A stretch of DNA of 42,110 nt from Spirochaetia bacterium (GCA_025997715.1 BNUY01000006.1:1-42110); one strand, 5' to 3'; shown: positions 17,453-27,305, counted from the first letter of the stretch. The notes: a model not told the origin generated them from the sequence alone. Numbers and translations are program-made.

Positions 17453-18271
17453 ATGCCGGAACCAAGCCGTTACCCGGAGTATGAAAAACATCAGCGCATG
17501 ATACGGGAGCTGAAGCAGGAGCTTGCCGCCCTGATTCTGGAACAGCACGAACTGGAATTTCATACCCGTAAAGCCGCGGAAGCCGAGTACATGCTTAAAC
17601 TCGGGTCCCTGGAATACAAGGCCTTTGAACTCAATTGCAAGGTACTGCGGCTAAGACGGAAACATGAACTGATTTCCGCCGCCGTAAAGTCCCGGGAACT
17701 TATCGAAGTGTCCCGCATTGACGCCCAACTGGTTACGGAATTTAACGCCCAGAACGAAAAGCTTTCCGAATCTATTGGCTGGGTAAATGAGGCCCTTGCA
17801 CACCGGTTCTCCGGAAATATACTGAGTGAAGATACGGCGGTAGAACTGAGATCGCTTTACGCGGTTCTGCTTAAAAAGCTGCACCCCGACCTGCACCCCG
17901 TTCAAAACGAAGAAACAGAAAAACTATTTTCCGCCGCCGTTGAGGCATACAGAAACGCGGATGTATCCAGACTTAAGGCCCTATGCGTGTCCGTGGAAGA
18001 CCGGAAGGAACTGATGGACGTCACCGTGGGCAGCATGGATAATCTGCTCCACACCGAGCAGCAGTTACAGGGCATGATTGGGACATTGCGGAAGGCCATC
18101 GGGGCCATTAAAAACTCCTGGCCCTGCAACCAGAAGGATTTGCTGGAGGATGAGGAGCGGCTGTGGGAACGGTCCGGTGCAGTAATTGGCCGGATAACGG
18201 AATACCGGAAAACCTGCGGCGATCTGGAAAAGCGGCTGGCGGAACTGCTGGGCAGATCCGTGTGGATATGA
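17453..18271 (+). CDS. Coiled-coil protein with J-domain-like HPD motif
   Basis: 272 aa, cytoplasmic, with no signal. Residues 5-110 are charged and helical (HQRMIRELKQELAALILEQ), probably coiled coil. Around residue 143, LRSLYAVLLKKLHPDLHP carries an HPD tripeptide in a helix-loop context like a DnaJ J-domain, then ETEKLFSAAVEAYRNAD matches helix III-like segments. The C-terminal 80 residues are again helical. The ATG at 17453 follows GAGGAG by four bases. A role as a Hsp70 co-chaperone is possible but not shown. Its upstream region was altered by the MITE. Confidence 0.72.
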   Translation: MPEPSRYPEYEKHQRMIRELKQELAALILEQHELEFHTRKAAEAEYMLKLGSLEYKAFELNCKVLRLRRKHELISAAVKSRELIEVSRIDAQLVTEFNAQNEKLSESIGWVNEALAHRFSGNILSEDTAVELRSLYAVLLKKLHPDLHPVQNEETEKLFSAAVEAYRNADVSRLKALCVSVEDRKELMDVTVGSMDNLLHTEQQLQGMIGTLRKAIGAIKNSWPCNQKDLLEDEERLWERSGAVIGRITEYRKTCGDLEKRLAELLGRSVWI

Positions 18272-18293
18272 ACGGTTCTTCCCCCGCGAAATG

Positions 18294-19142
18294 TTAGTCC
18301 CGCAGTTTTAGTAAGGCCGCCGCGTTTCCCCCGTAGAGCAGCGCCGCGTCCTCCTCCGTAATACCGCCGGCGTCGATTTCGGCGGTATAGCGGGAAAGGG
18401 GGATCAGCGGGAAATCGCTGCCGAAAAGTATTTTTCGCTGCAGGCCAAGTGCGGCGGCTGTCCGGTATATCCCGGGGGTGTAGAGGAAGGGAGATGCCGC
18501 CGTGTCGTAATAGACATTGGCAAATGTATCCCGCAGTTCCTTCATTAGTTCGTAAAATAATAATCCCCCGCCCCAATGGGCCAGCACGATTTTTAAGCGC
18601 CGGTGGTGTTCGACAAAGCGTTCCAGTTGACGAAGGGTGGTGTCTGTTTTGCCGGGGTAGTAATGCCCCACCGGCTCGTTGGCGTGGAGCAGCACCGGCA
18701 GGTTCCGCTCAATGCAGCAGCCGGCAAAACGGGTTGTCTCAGCGGCGTCATCAATGCGGATGTCCTGCCCTGCGGGGAAAAGTTCGCCCACGCCGCAGAG
18801 CCCCGCATCATGGCAGCGTTCAATTTCCGCAGCGGCATCGGGATGATTCGGCGGGACCACCGCAAAGCCGCAGAAACGCTGCGGAAACTCCCGTACCGCC
18901 GCTATCACATAATCGTTCACCGCCCGGCAGCGTCCCAGGTCTTTAAAGGCAAACCCGAAAATTACCGCCCGGTCAAAGCCCGCGCGGTTAAGCTCGGCGA
19001 TAACCTCGCCGGCAGCCGCAAACTTATTCTTAGGGCTTGCCGCCAACAGCCCGAAATAGGGTTCCCGCTCCGCGATTGCCGCCGCAGTATTGCTAATTTC
19101 CGGGGGCGTCACATGCACATGAAAGTCAATCTTTTGGCTCAA
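18294..19142 (-). CDS. Amidohydrolase-2 family metal hydrolase
   Basis: 282-aa TIM-barrel hydrolase of the amidohydrolase 2 family. Metal ligands: DFHVH (H8, H10), central HANEPVGHYYP, LAHWGGG, and the terminal aspartate in LFGSDFPLIP. Family members hydrolyse or decarboxylate small carboxylic or cyclic compounds; the substrate here is unknown. TTG start at 19142 with GGGGA upstream, overlapping the cyclohydrolase stop by 4 bp (TTGA). It is last in a four-gene operon. Confidence 0.85.
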   Translation of the reverse strand: MSQKIDFHVHVTPPEISNTAAAIAEREPYFGLLAASPKNKFAAAGEVIAELNRAGFDRAVIFGFAFKDLGRCRAVNDYVIAAVREFPQRFCGFAVVPPNHPDAAAEIERCHDAGLCGVGELFPAGQDIRIDDAAETTRFAGCCIERNLPVLLHANEPVGHYYPGKTDTTLRQLERFVEHHRRLKIVLAHWGGGLLFYELMKELRDTFANVYYDTAASPFLYTPGIYRTAAALGLQRKILFGSDFPLIPLSRYTAEIDAGGITEEDAALLYGGNAAALLKLRD

Positions 19143-19786
19143 ATTTTTCCCCTGTCTAACAGCGCCTTTGCCCCATCATAAATACTGCGGGCCATGTCTT
19201 CCGCTTCCGCAAGCCGCCCCGCGCTTTCACCGGCCTTATGCCGGATGTATTCGGTATCACTTACGGCTGCACCTGCCGCACCTATATCCCCCAGGTGATT
19301 CAGGTTGATGCGGACGGTCAGGTACGCGCCCCGTGCGGCCGCCTCCAGGTTGAGCGCGGCAAGGGCCAAATCGCTGGCGGTACCGGCGTAGTAGTTTTTG
19401 CTGAGGGACCGCGCCAGGTCCAGCGCCGCATGGGCGGCTTGCAGTATCCGATAAGGGGTTTCCACGGCGGTTTTCAGCGCCCCCCGCAGACTATCCGTGG
19501 GTTGGGGCATTGAACGGGCAGCCATAATCCCCTTGTAGGCATCCGTATCCTCATCCACCAGGGCGAGCAATATGTTCCGCAGTGATTCTGCCTGCTCACC
19601 GATACGCTGCAAAAGCGCCGTACCGTCGCTCCCCGCCGCCTTCTTCAAGGTAATCCCCGCAATCATCGCGATAAAACTACACCCCAGCACCCCATTCAGC
19701 GCCGCCGTACTCCCCCCGCCGGGCGTAGGGAAATCCGAAGCCAGCAAATCGCTATACCGCCCTATGGTCTGTTCAACAAGTTTCAT
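19139..19786 (-). CDS. fchA: Methenyltetrahydrofolate cyclohydrolase / FTCD_C family protein
   Basis: 215 aa, full-length for the cyclodeaminase/cyclohydrolase family. PTPGGGSTAALNGVLGCSF is the folate-binding signature near residues 20-38; LVDEDTDAYKGIMAARSMPQ holds the catalytic aspartates. Stand-alone FchA converts methenyl-THF to formyl-THF (or the reverse), a Wood-Ljungdahl and one-carbon step. In an acetogenic treponeme this could serve CO2 fixation, but the neighbours are not one-carbon genes. It overlaps the DUF115 gene by 14 bp and the amidohydrolase by 4 bp. Cyclohydrolase versus formimino-THF cyclodeaminase cannot be told from sequence alone. Confidence 0.82.
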   Translation of the reverse strand: MKLVEQTIGRYSDLLASDFPTPGGGSTAALNGVLGCSFIAMIAGITLKKAAGSDGTALLQRIGEQAESLRNILLALVDEDTDAYKGIMAARSMPQPTDSLRGALKTAVETPYRILQAAHAALDLARSLSKNYYAGTASDLALAALNLEAAARGAYLTVRINLNHLGDIGAAGAAVSDTEYIRHKAGESAGRLAEAEDMARSIYDGAKALLDRGKI

Positions 19787-21452
19787 CCAGTACTCCTTGC
19801 AATAACTTCATAAAGGGATCGATTTCCGCCCGTACCCGCTTAAGGAAGCCCACATCAGTTCCCGCGGGCCGTCTTCCCTCCGCTCCGGCGCAGTCCGGGA
19901 AGTGGGCCCAGAGATAATCCCCTGAATCCAGGAGTGTTTCAAGCTCCTCCGCGCTTGCGGCAGTTTCTCCCGTAAGAATGCCGCGAAGGCGGGTCAGGGA
20001 CGCCAACTCTTCCCGAATGAAACGGCGTACCGCTTCCGGGGTAACGCAGCTATCCGCCGGTGCATGATCCCCGCCCCCATCCGCCGCCCCCGCTGCCAAC
20101 ACCGTACAGGCTGCTAAGGGGCTTAGGGTCGTGAGTCCCAGGGGCAATCCTGAACCGGCTATGTCCCGGATGCGGGGATCTGCGGCAAACTCCCGCTGAA
20201 AGAGATCCCGGTACCGTTGCATTGCCTGGCTGGAAAAGACGGGCCCGCCGGTTTTTGAACGGGCGGCGAAGCATCCGGTGCGGAAGGCTCCCGCCGGATC
20301 AATGAGGCTATAGAAGCGGGTTTGCCGCCGGAGCTTTTCGAGATGGGCCGGGGCGGAACGGGCATGGGATTGATCCAGGGTAAAGGAAAAGTCTATGCCC
20401 GCCAGGATTACCGGCCCCGCCGATAGCTTGCAGGCAATGGCTACGGCGCTGAGCCCCACGGACCCCAATGGGGGAAGCGCTTCCGGGAGGAGCCCCGCAG
20501 TTTTAAGCCGGTCAAAGAGGCTGAGCTTGGTCCAGGGGGTGAAAAAGAGACGGGGCGCCGCCCCCAGGATCTCAGCCGTAGCGGGTAGGGCGGAAAGGTC
20601 CATGGCAACCGGGACATCCCAGGACCCCAGGCCGATAAAGTCCCGGAGGTTCCAGTGCTGACATTCCAGGGCAACCACCAGGTCCGGCTTGATGTTCCGT
20701 TCGTAAAGGGGGGAAAGGCAGGTATCCACGCAGAGTATCCGAAAGGGCCGCTTAGCGGGATCGGCAAAATCCCCGAAGGCCGATGAAAGGCCTGCCAGCG
20801 CGCCATCCAGGGAAGGGCCGGCCCCCAGGACCAGGACCGGAGCGGCGCCGAAATGCAGGGCGGTAATATCGGGGAAGCGGGGGAGCAGGGCCAGGTTTCG
20901 CAGGGCGTTCCGGGTGTACCGGCGGCCCAGCTTTACCAGGGTCATAGCGTTACCCCAGTCCAGGGCGATATCCTGCCGGAGGGCATCCGCCAGGCCGTCG
21001 TAAAGTTCCGGGTTCAACTGCCAGCCGCCTGATAGCCGCACCTGTTCCACCCGGCGGAAACGGCGGCTTCCCCAGGTTTCCCGGACCAAAGCGCATACAT
21101 GCGCCGCGCACAGGCTTTCCCCGGATTGCACCAGGAGGAACCGGGGGTGCCGCCGGATGGATTCGTCTATGTTCTGAGCCGATAGTGCCATGAGCTGTGT
21201 GTCGGCCTCCACGCAGAGGACCGCCGTGGAGGCCTCAGCGCTTATCCGGTCGAGGAGGAGCGCCAAACCGTAGCCGTAGAGGGGGGATGGGCAGAAATAG
21301 AGGGTTCCGGCGGGGGGATGCCCCTTAAGGAGGGCTTCCACGGTTTTGTCCGCCAAAGCGATGGGGTCCATGGTGGAAAGGAGGGTCTTGCCCTTATAGG
21401 AAACAGAAAAGCCCCGGCGGGCGGCAATCAGCCGGGGCGTTTCGTCGTTCAT
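19773..21452 (-). CDS. DUF115 / MptE-like protein (Maf-type)
   Basis: 559 aa. The central part has the DUF115 signature: PVLVLGAGPSLDGALAGL, FRILCVDTCLSPLYERNIKP followed by DLVVALECQHWN, then VGLSAVAIACKLSAGPVILAGIDFSF near the end of the domain. Related proteins are archaeal MptE (6-hydroxymethylpterin pyrophosphokinase) and the bacterial motility accessory factors that glycosylate flagellin. In a spirochaete the latter is attractive, but no flagellar gene is nearby. Its neighbour fchA is folate-related, so a pterin role is an alternative. The ATG follows the SurA-like gene by 18 bp, with a GGAAC-TAAG-GTTCC palindrome in the gap. Confidence 0.8.
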   Translation of the reverse strand: MNDETPRLIAARRGFSVSYKGKTLLSTMDPIALADKTVEALLKGHPPAGTLYFCPSPLYGYGLALLLDRISAEASTAVLCVEADTQLMALSAQNIDESIRRHPRFLLVQSGESLCAAHVCALVRETWGSRRFRRVEQVRLSGGWQLNPELYDGLADALRQDIALDWGNAMTLVKLGRRYTRNALRNLALLPRFPDITALHFGAAPVLVLGAGPSLDGALAGLSSAFGDFADPAKRPFRILCVDTCLSPLYERNIKPDLVVALECQHWNLRDFIGLGSWDVPVAMDLSALPATAEILGAAPRLFFTPWTKLSLFDRLKTAGLLPEALPPLGSVGLSAVAIACKLSAGPVILAGIDFSFTLDQSHARSAPAHLEKLRRQTRFYSLIDPAGAFRTGCFAARSKTGGPVFSSQAMQRYRDLFQREFAADPRIRDIAGSGLPLGLTTLSPLAACTVLAAGAADGGGDHAPADSCVTPEAVRRFIREELASLTRLRGILTGETAASAEELETLLDSGDYLWAHFPDCAGAEGRRPAGTDVGFLKRVRAEIDPFMKLLQGVLDETC

Positions 21453-21470
21453 TGGAACTAAGGTTCCTTA

Positions 21471-23003
21471 TTAATCGAGTTGGTTGGGTTGATATATGCG
21501 CTGCAGGTAGGTTGCAAAGAATGTATCCTCCAGCTTATCGCTGTTGAGGAAGTGGGAGCGCAGGCTCGTTTCAGCGTTATTGCTGATCCATGTTGAATAG
21601 AAGGTATTAACATCATCGGCTTCTGCCGCATCGGTTTCTTCCCGGGGATAGAGAATCAGCAGGTTGTCCCCGATAACCAGGGGCTCCGATGCCTGCTCCA
21701 GGGGGGTAAAGAAGGCGGCGCGCCAGAAGTTCTCATTGGATTCCACACCGGTGAGCGGCGGAATGGACTGAGCCGAAAGGGTGGGGAAGAGGTTTTGTCC
21801 CCCGAAGTCCATGGAAAGCCCCCCGTAGTTCAGGGGCACGGGCCCGAAATTGTAGCTTTGTACCCCCGGCGGGTTTTCCTCATCGCGGTCAAAACGGATG
21901 TTCTTTGCTTGCTCAAAAAGCCAGTCCTCCATAATACCCCGCTGGAAGCCGGTCATATAGCTGCGGATCTTAGTAAGCTTTACCGTGTCATCGGTATTCG
22001 CCTCCGCCGGGAGGAGCGCCTCTTCGGCACGGAAGAAAGCCCAGCCTGAGGGGACCTTGACCACGGGGCTGTATTCACCGGGGCGGGTGTTCAATACGGT
22101 TTCCCGCTCCGCACTATCCGGTACCTCACTGATAAACTCATAGGCCATCTGTACTCCCATATCCCCGCCCCGGTCTGCGTAGGTGTCCTGGGATTGGGAC
22201 TGGGCGGCTTCCTCAAAGGTTTGGGTCCCCGCCTTGATGGACTCCAGCACCTGCCGGGCTTCCCGCTCGCTGGAATTGATGGTAATCCGGGAAAGGTGGC
22301 TTTGACGGAACAGGTCCGGGTTCGCCGCAACATACTTGATGATCTCTTCGTTGGGATAGCTGTCCAGGGGGAAAACCGCCATGCTAAAACTCCGCTGCCG
22401 CGTGATCATGCCCTTGATAAAATCCCCTTCCCCGGCGGGGATGCGCAGGCCCATCATATCCTCCACATACCGGTTCTGGGTGATGGACTCCTGCGTTTCC
22501 CGCCAGAGGGCCAGCCGGGTAGTCTTGTCCAGCCGCCGGTACCGGGCTGCGGAAAACCGGCCGTTCTCCTGGAAATCCGGCAGCGCCGCAACTTCCCGGT
22601 CCACTACCTGCTCCGGCGCGGTATAGCCCGCCTGCTTCATCTCCTGGAGCACAGCGGTATGGATCACCGTTTCCTCAAAGGCCTGGCGCCATATCATTTG
22701 ATCTATGCCCTGGACATTGGCGCCCTGGAGGTATTGCTGATAGTACCGGGAGATATTGCCGTGTACCGTGGCAAAGTAATTGCCCGACACGTAGCTTATG
22801 GGGACCTTGTTATAGGAGCCGAAGGTGAGGTCCACCATAGGCCCGCCGGCTTCGGGGACGATGGCGGGTACCACCACAAAGGCGACAATAACAATGATAA
22901 GAACGACAACCGTCCCGATGAACACAAAGGGGTTTTGCTTAAACCGGCGGGTCCATTCCCCTTTGGTACTGTGATCAAGCTGTTTGTTTTCCTTGGAAGC
23001 CAT
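21471..23003 (-). CDS. Membrane-anchored SurA/PpiD-like peptidyl-prolyl isomerase
   Basis: 510 aa. Cytoplasmic N-terminus, then one membrane helix (about residues 26-48, VFIGTVVVLIIVIVAFVVVP) and a long periplasmic part. A SurA_N-like chaperone domain follows (AFEETVIHTAVLQEMKQAGY), then a parvulin-like segment (FRQSHLSRITINSSEREARQ, YADRGGDMGVQMAYEF, EYSPVVKVPSGWAFFRAEE). The architecture resembles PpiD: folding of secreted and outer-membrane proteins. ATG at 23003, GAAGAGGT about nine bases upstream. First gene of the four-gene operon, divergent from purL. Confidence 0.85.
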   Translation of the reverse strand: MASKENKQLDHSTKGEWTRRFKQNPFVFIGTVVVLIIVIVAFVVVPAIVPEAGGPMVDLTFGSYNKVPISYVSGNYFATVHGNISRYYQQYLQGANVQGIDQMIWRQAFEETVIHTAVLQEMKQAGYTAPEQVVDREVAALPDFQENGRFSAARYRRLDKTTRLALWRETQESITQNRYVEDMMGLRIPAGEGDFIKGMITRQRSFSMAVFPLDSYPNEEIIKYVAANPDLFRQSHLSRITINSSEREARQVLESIKAGTQTFEEAAQSQSQDTYADRGGDMGVQMAYEFISEVPDSAERETVLNTRPGEYSPVVKVPSGWAFFRAEEALLPAEANTDDTVKLTKIRSYMTGFQRGIMEDWLFEQAKNIRFDRDEENPPGVQSYNFGPVPLNYGGLSMDFGGQNLFPTLSAQSIPPLTGVESNENFWRAAFFTPLEQASEPLVIGDNLLILYPREETDAAEADDVNTFYSTWISNNAETSLRSHFLNSDKLEDTFFATYLQRIYQPNQLD

Positions 23004-23084
23004 AGTGGTTAAACCTCTTCGTAAGCGCTGGATTGTAATTGTACTAAGGGTAGCATTTTGTCGGGAAGAGCGTCAATTAGTGGG

Positions 23085-23225
23085 GCGGAAGAGGGTATGC
23101 TGAAGAGATTAGTGGGGGGTCCTGTCAGTGGGAAAGCAGAGGGTCCCCCCTATGCTTTCCCCTCGAAGCCGCTTCGCGGCAGGCAGAAACCCCTAATAAC
23201 CTTTTGCGGGCATACCTTCTTCCGC
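23085..23225. repeat. 141-bp palindromic intergenic element
   Basis: Ends GCGGAAGAGGGTATGC (23085-23100) and its partner GCATACCTTCTTCCGC (23210-23225) match at 15 of 16 positions. Inside, GATTAGTGGGG faces CCCCTAATAA, GGGAAAGCA faces TGCTTTCCC, and GAAGCCGCTTC makes a tip. It fills the region between the divergent SurA-like gene and purL. Short frames within it look non-coding. I see no target duplication. Nothing else was recognised in this 299-bp gap. Confidence 0.8.
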
Positions 23226-23302
23226 CTGGTGCGCGTGGGCATAGGGGTGCTTTATGCGCGGCTTGTATCCTGCTAAACTGGTGGTGATTTCAAGGAGCGT
23301 GC

Positions 23303-26300
23303 ATGCCGAACCATGGTGATGGCCCCATCAGGCGGGTATATATAGAAAAGAAAGCGGGTTTTGATATTGAGGCCCGGCGTTTGCAGGCGGATATTGCCGC
23401 TTTCCTTGCCACCGGCGGACCAAACCTGGACAGCATGAGGATTTTGCAGCGCTATGACGTGGCCGGTCTCAGTGAGGAACAGTTCCGGCAGGCGGTGAAC
23501 CTGGTCTTTTCCGAGCCCCCCTGCGATACGGTGTATTATGAAGAGCAGCCCTGGCTTTCCATCCCGAACTGTAGGGTTTTCGGGATTGAGTATCTGCCGG
23601 GGCAATACAACCAGCGTGCCGATTCGGCGGAACAATGCGTGGAACTGGCGGTGGGGGTGCGGCCGGTGGTTCGGACCGCCCGTATCTTCATCCTGGCCCC
23701 CTCAGGGGGTTTTCTCAGTGCCGGAGCCCGGGAGGCCCTTTTACGCTACCTCATCAACCCCGTGGATTCCCGGGAAGCCGACCTGAGGCTACCCCAGAGC
23801 CTGGAAGATACCGGAAGCGAAGGCGGCAATGTGCCGGTCCTTACGGGCTTTTCCGCTGCCGGTGAGGCTGTGCTGGCGGATCTTGCCAAACAATACGGCC
23901 TTGCAATGTCTACCGGGGATCTGTTCTTTTGCCGGGACTACTTCCGCAGTAGTGGCCGGGACCCTACCCTGGCGGAATTACGGGTCCTGGACACCTACTG
24001 GTCCGACCATTGCCGGCATACCACCTTCACCACCACCCTGGAAATTTCCTTAGGGGGTTCCCTTAACGCTACCCCTGAAGGGGCTGCGCTGAAACGGGCA
24101 TTGGCCCTGTACGAGGAGGCCCGCCGGGAAGTCGGGGCGGCGATGCGGCCGCGGACCCTGATGGACCTGGCCACCATTGGGGTGAAGGTGCTGAAGAAGC
24201 GGGGTCTCCTGACAGACCTGGACGAGTCTAAGGAGATCAACGCCTGTTCCATCAAGGTACAGGCCGAGTTCCGGGGAACGGCGCCCGGCGCCTTTTTTGA
24301 GCCCTGGCTATTCCTCTTTAAGAACGAGACCCACAATCACCCCACGGAGATTGAGCCCTTTGGCGGGGCCGCTACCTGTCTTGGGGGGGCCATCCGTGAT
24401 CCCCTTTCCGGCCGGGCATACGTGCACCAGGCCATGCGGGTTACCGGGGGCGCCGATCCCCGGAGCAGCCTCGCGGAAACCCTGCCGGGGAAGCTTCCTC
24501 AGTTGAAGATAGCCCGGGAAGCGGCAGTGGGCTACTCCTCCTACGGTAACCAGATAGGGCTTGCAACGGGACAGGTGGCGGAATTCTACCATCCCGGCTT
24601 CCTTGCCAAACGTATGGAACTGGGGGCGGTGGCCGGGGCTGTCCCCGAGGCATGGGTACACCGTGAAGAACCCCTGGCCGGGGATCTGGTACTCCTCCTG
24701 GGCGGTAAGACCGGCCGGGATGGTATTGGCGGCGCCACCGGCTCCTCCAAGGCTCATACCGGGGAATCGGTGGAAACTGCCGGGGCAGAGGTACAGAAGG
24801 GGAACGCCGTGGAGGAGCGGAAACTCCAGCGCCTCTTCCGCAACCCTGCGGTGACCGCCCTGATCAAACGCTGCAACGACTTCGGCGCGGGGGGCGTAGC
24901 GGTAGCGGTGGGGGAACTTGCCGCCGGTTTGGACATCAACCTTGATAAGGTGCCCAAGAAATACGCCGGCCTGGACGGTATAGAGTTGGCCATCTCCGAA
25001 TCCCAGGAACGCATGGCCGTGGTAGTTGCCGCCAAAGACGCGGATGCCCTGATCGCCTATGCCGCGACGGAAAACCTGGACGCGGTGGTTATCGCTACCG
25101 TCACTTCCGGTGATGAAGATGATGAGGGTTCCCGGCTCAGGATGAGTTGGCGGGGTAAGACCATCGTGGACCTTTCACGAAGATTCCTTAATTCCAACGG
25201 CGCGCCCCGTTCCGCCCGGGTGGTGATAGAAGCCGGCTGGAAGAAGTCCGGGGCTGATGAAACACCCTATACATTGGACACCCTGGAGCAGGAACTGGGG
25301 TCCCTCCGTACCGGGAGCCGCCGGGGCCTTACGGAACGGTTCGACGGCTCCATCGGGGCGGCCTCGGTACTGTATCCCTGGGGCGGCGCGGAGCAGGGAA
25401 CCCCGGAATGCGGCATGGCGGCCTTGTTGCCTTCCCTGGAAAACGAAAGCCTTACCGCCAGCCTGATGACTTTCGGATACGACCCGGACCTGGCCCTGCA
25501 CAGTCCCTACGAGGGGGCCAAGGGGGCTATCCGGGAAGCCCTGGCAAAATACGCCTGCCTGGGGGGCAATCCCTGGGCCGCCCGGCTTTCCTTTCAGGAG
25601 TATTTTGAGCGGATGGATACGCCTGAATCCTGGGGCAAACCCCTGTCGGCCCTGCTGGGTGCACTGGAGGCGCAGTTGGCCCTGGGTGTCCCCGCCATAG
25701 GGGGCAAGGATTCCATGTCCGGAAGCTATCGGGATGATGCCAACCATATAGACCTGGCGGTCCCTCCCACCCTGGTCGCCTTTGCCGCCGGAACCCTCCC
25801 TGCCGCCGCCGTCCGTTCCGGGGCCTTGAGCGGTACACCGGGAAACGCCGTGATCCTCCTGTACCAGGAGAAGACCGGGCCGAATGAATGGAATGTGTTC
25901 AAGGCTAATATGAACGCCCTCCGGTCCATACGGGAAGAAACCACTATTGTCAAGGTAACTCAACCACATAAAAAGTCAAGTACCGGCACCCTTTTTCCGT
26001 TAATAGTCCGCGCCGCCTATCCCGTGGGACCCGGCGGAGTAGCCGCAGCTTTGGCGATCATGGCCTTTGGAAACATGGTTGGTGTTGAAGCGGAAAGTAC
26101 CGCCCTGACCCTGGTATCGCCGGGACTACACCAGGGGTCGGTTCTCGTGGAAATTGACGGCGCCGCCTTTGACGAAGCCGGTATTAGGAATATCCTGACC
26201 GGGTCTGCCGCAGGCGCCGGTCCCCGCTGGGCCGTCGCTGCCCACACACTGGCGGAACCTATTTTCCGCATAGTCCGGGGTAAGGACTCCGATGAGAAAC

Positions 26301-27301
26301 CCCTTGCGGTACTGCGCCGGGCCTACGAAGGTACCTTGTCCACGGTATATCCCCAGACATCCTCCGGCGCAACGGTTGCAGAAGATCCGGCCATCCCCTC
26401 CGGATCGGTCCCCGCAAATGATGCGGCCCTCTTAGCGGCTATCTCCGGCGGCAAAGCCCCGGCGGGAAAGACCGTCCGGCAAAAAACTACCACGATGGCG
26501 GCGCAACCCTTAGTTGTGCTGCCGGTATTCCCCGGCACCAACTGCGAGTGGGACATGGCACGGGCTTTCCGCAGAGCCGGGGCGCGGACCCGGCTGGTTA
26601 TCTTCAGGAACCGGAACTCAGAGGACATCCTGGAATCCAGGCGGGAACTGGCGGCGGCCATCGGGGAAGCCCAAATACTGGCCCTTTCCGGAGGATTCAG
26701 CGCCGGGGACGAGCCCGACGGGTCGGGAAAGTTTATCGCAAACGTGTTCCGTTCCCCCGCTATCGCCGATGAAGTCACCAAACTGCTGGATGTCCGTGAC
26801 GGCCTGGTCCTGGGCATTTGTAACGGCTTCCAGGCGCTGATCAAGCTGGGGCTGGTCCCCTACGGCGCCTACCGGGAGGCGGAAAGTACCGCGCCCACCC
26901 TGAGCTTCAACCGCATAGGCCGTCACGTTTCCCGCATGGCCCGCACTAAAGTTATCGCCAACACATCCCCCTGGCTTGCCCTGGACGAACCGGGAACCAT
27001 CCACATCCTCCCCGTCAGCCACGGCGAAGGCCGTATCGTCATCCGGGAGGCGGAAGGCAGGGCGCTCTTCGCCGCAGGCCAGGTCCCCTTCTGTTATGCC
27101 GATGCTCAGGGGCAGCCTACCATGGCCGAACCGGACAATCCCAACGGATCGGACTTTGCCATAGAAGGTCTCACCAGCCCCGACGGACGGGTTTTGGGAA
27201 AGATGGCCCACTCGGAACGCTGCGGGGAGTATGTGCATACCAATATACCGGGGAACAAGCAGCAGCGGATCTTTGAGGCGGGGGTGGGGTACTTCGGGTA
27301 A
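23303..27301 (+). CDS. purL: Phosphoribosylformylglycinamidine synthase, fused PurL-PurQ
   Basis: Fourth step of purine synthesis: FGAR plus glutamine and ATP gives FGAM. The 1332-aa single chain carries the PurS-like N-terminus, two ATP-grasp-like PurM halves (DTYWSDHCRHTTF, FLFKNETHNHPTEIEPFGGA, GKDSMSG in the second half), and a C-terminal glutaminase from about residue 1070 (VFPGTNCEWDMARAF; nucleophile Cys near 1173 in LGICNGFQAL; HGEGR). It belongs to the clostridial/treponemal large form. ATG at 23303 with AAGGAG five bases upstream. It stops 4 bp before the convergent gene at 27306. Confidence 0.97.
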   Translation: MPNHGDGPIRRVYIEKKAGFDIEARRLQADIAAFLATGGPNLDSMRILQRYDVAGLSEEQFRQAVNLVFSEPPCDTVYYEEQPWLSIPNCRVFGIEYLPGQYNQRADSAEQCVELAVGVRPVVRTARIFILAPSGGFLSAGAREALLRYLINPVDSREADLRLPQSLEDTGSEGGNVPVLTGFSAAGEAVLADLAKQYGLAMSTGDLFFCRDYFRSSGRDPTLAELRVLDTYWSDHCRHTTFTTTLEISLGGSLNATPEGAALKRALALYEEARREVGAAMRPRTLMDLATIGVKVLKKRGLLTDLDESKEINACSIKVQAEFRGTAPGAFFEPWLFLFKNETHNHPTEIEPFGGAATCLGGAIRDPLSGRAYVHQAMRVTGGADPRSSLAETLPGKLPQLKIAREAAVGYSSYGNQIGLATGQVAEFYHPGFLAKRMELGAVAGAVPEAWVHREEPLAGDLVLLLGGKTGRDGIGGATGSSKAHTGESVETAGAEVQKGNAVEERKLQRLFRNPAVTALIKRCNDFGAGGVAVAVGELAAGLDINLDKVPKKYAGLDGIELAISESQERMAVVVAAKDADALIAYAATENLDAVVIATVTSGDEDDEGSRLRMSWRGKTIVDLSRRFLNSNGAPRSARVVIEAGWKKSGADETPYTLDTLEQELGSLRTGSRRGLTERFDGSIGAASVLYPWGGAEQGTPECGMAALLPSLENESLTASLMTFGYDPDLALHSPYEGAKGAIREALAKYACLGGNPWAARLSFQEYFERMDTPESWGKPLSALLGALEAQLALGVPAIGGKDSMSGSYRDDANHIDLAVPPTLVAFAAGTLPAAAVRSGALSGTPGNAVILLYQEKTGPNEWNVFKANMNALRSIREETTIVKVTQPHKKSSTGTLFPLIVRAAYPVGPGGVAAALAIMAFGNMVGVEAESTALTLVSPGLHQGSVLVEIDGAAFDEAGIRNILTGSAAGAGPRWAVAAHTLAEPIFRIVRGKDSDEKPLAVLRRAYEGTLSTVYPQTSSGATVAEDPAIPSGSVPANDAALLAAISGGKAPAGKTVRQKTTTMAAQPLVVLPVFPGTNCEWDMARAFRRAGARTRLVIFRNRNSEDILESRRELAAAIGEAQILALSGGFSAGDEPDGSGKFIANVFRSPAIADEVTKLLDVRDGLVLGICNGFQALIKLGLVPYGAYREAESTAPTLSFNRIGRHVSRMARTKVIANTSPWLALDEPGTIHILPVSHGEGRIVIREAEGRALFAAGQVPFCYADAQGQPTMAEPDNPNGSDFAIEGLTSPDGRVLGKMAHSERCGEYVHTNIPGNKQQRIFEAGVGYFG

Positions 27302-27305
27302 GCCC

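Noticed and set aside
23058..23276. 72-codon frame on plus upstream of purL
   Set aside because: It reads through the 141-bp palindrome, lacks family features, and its codons follow the stems.
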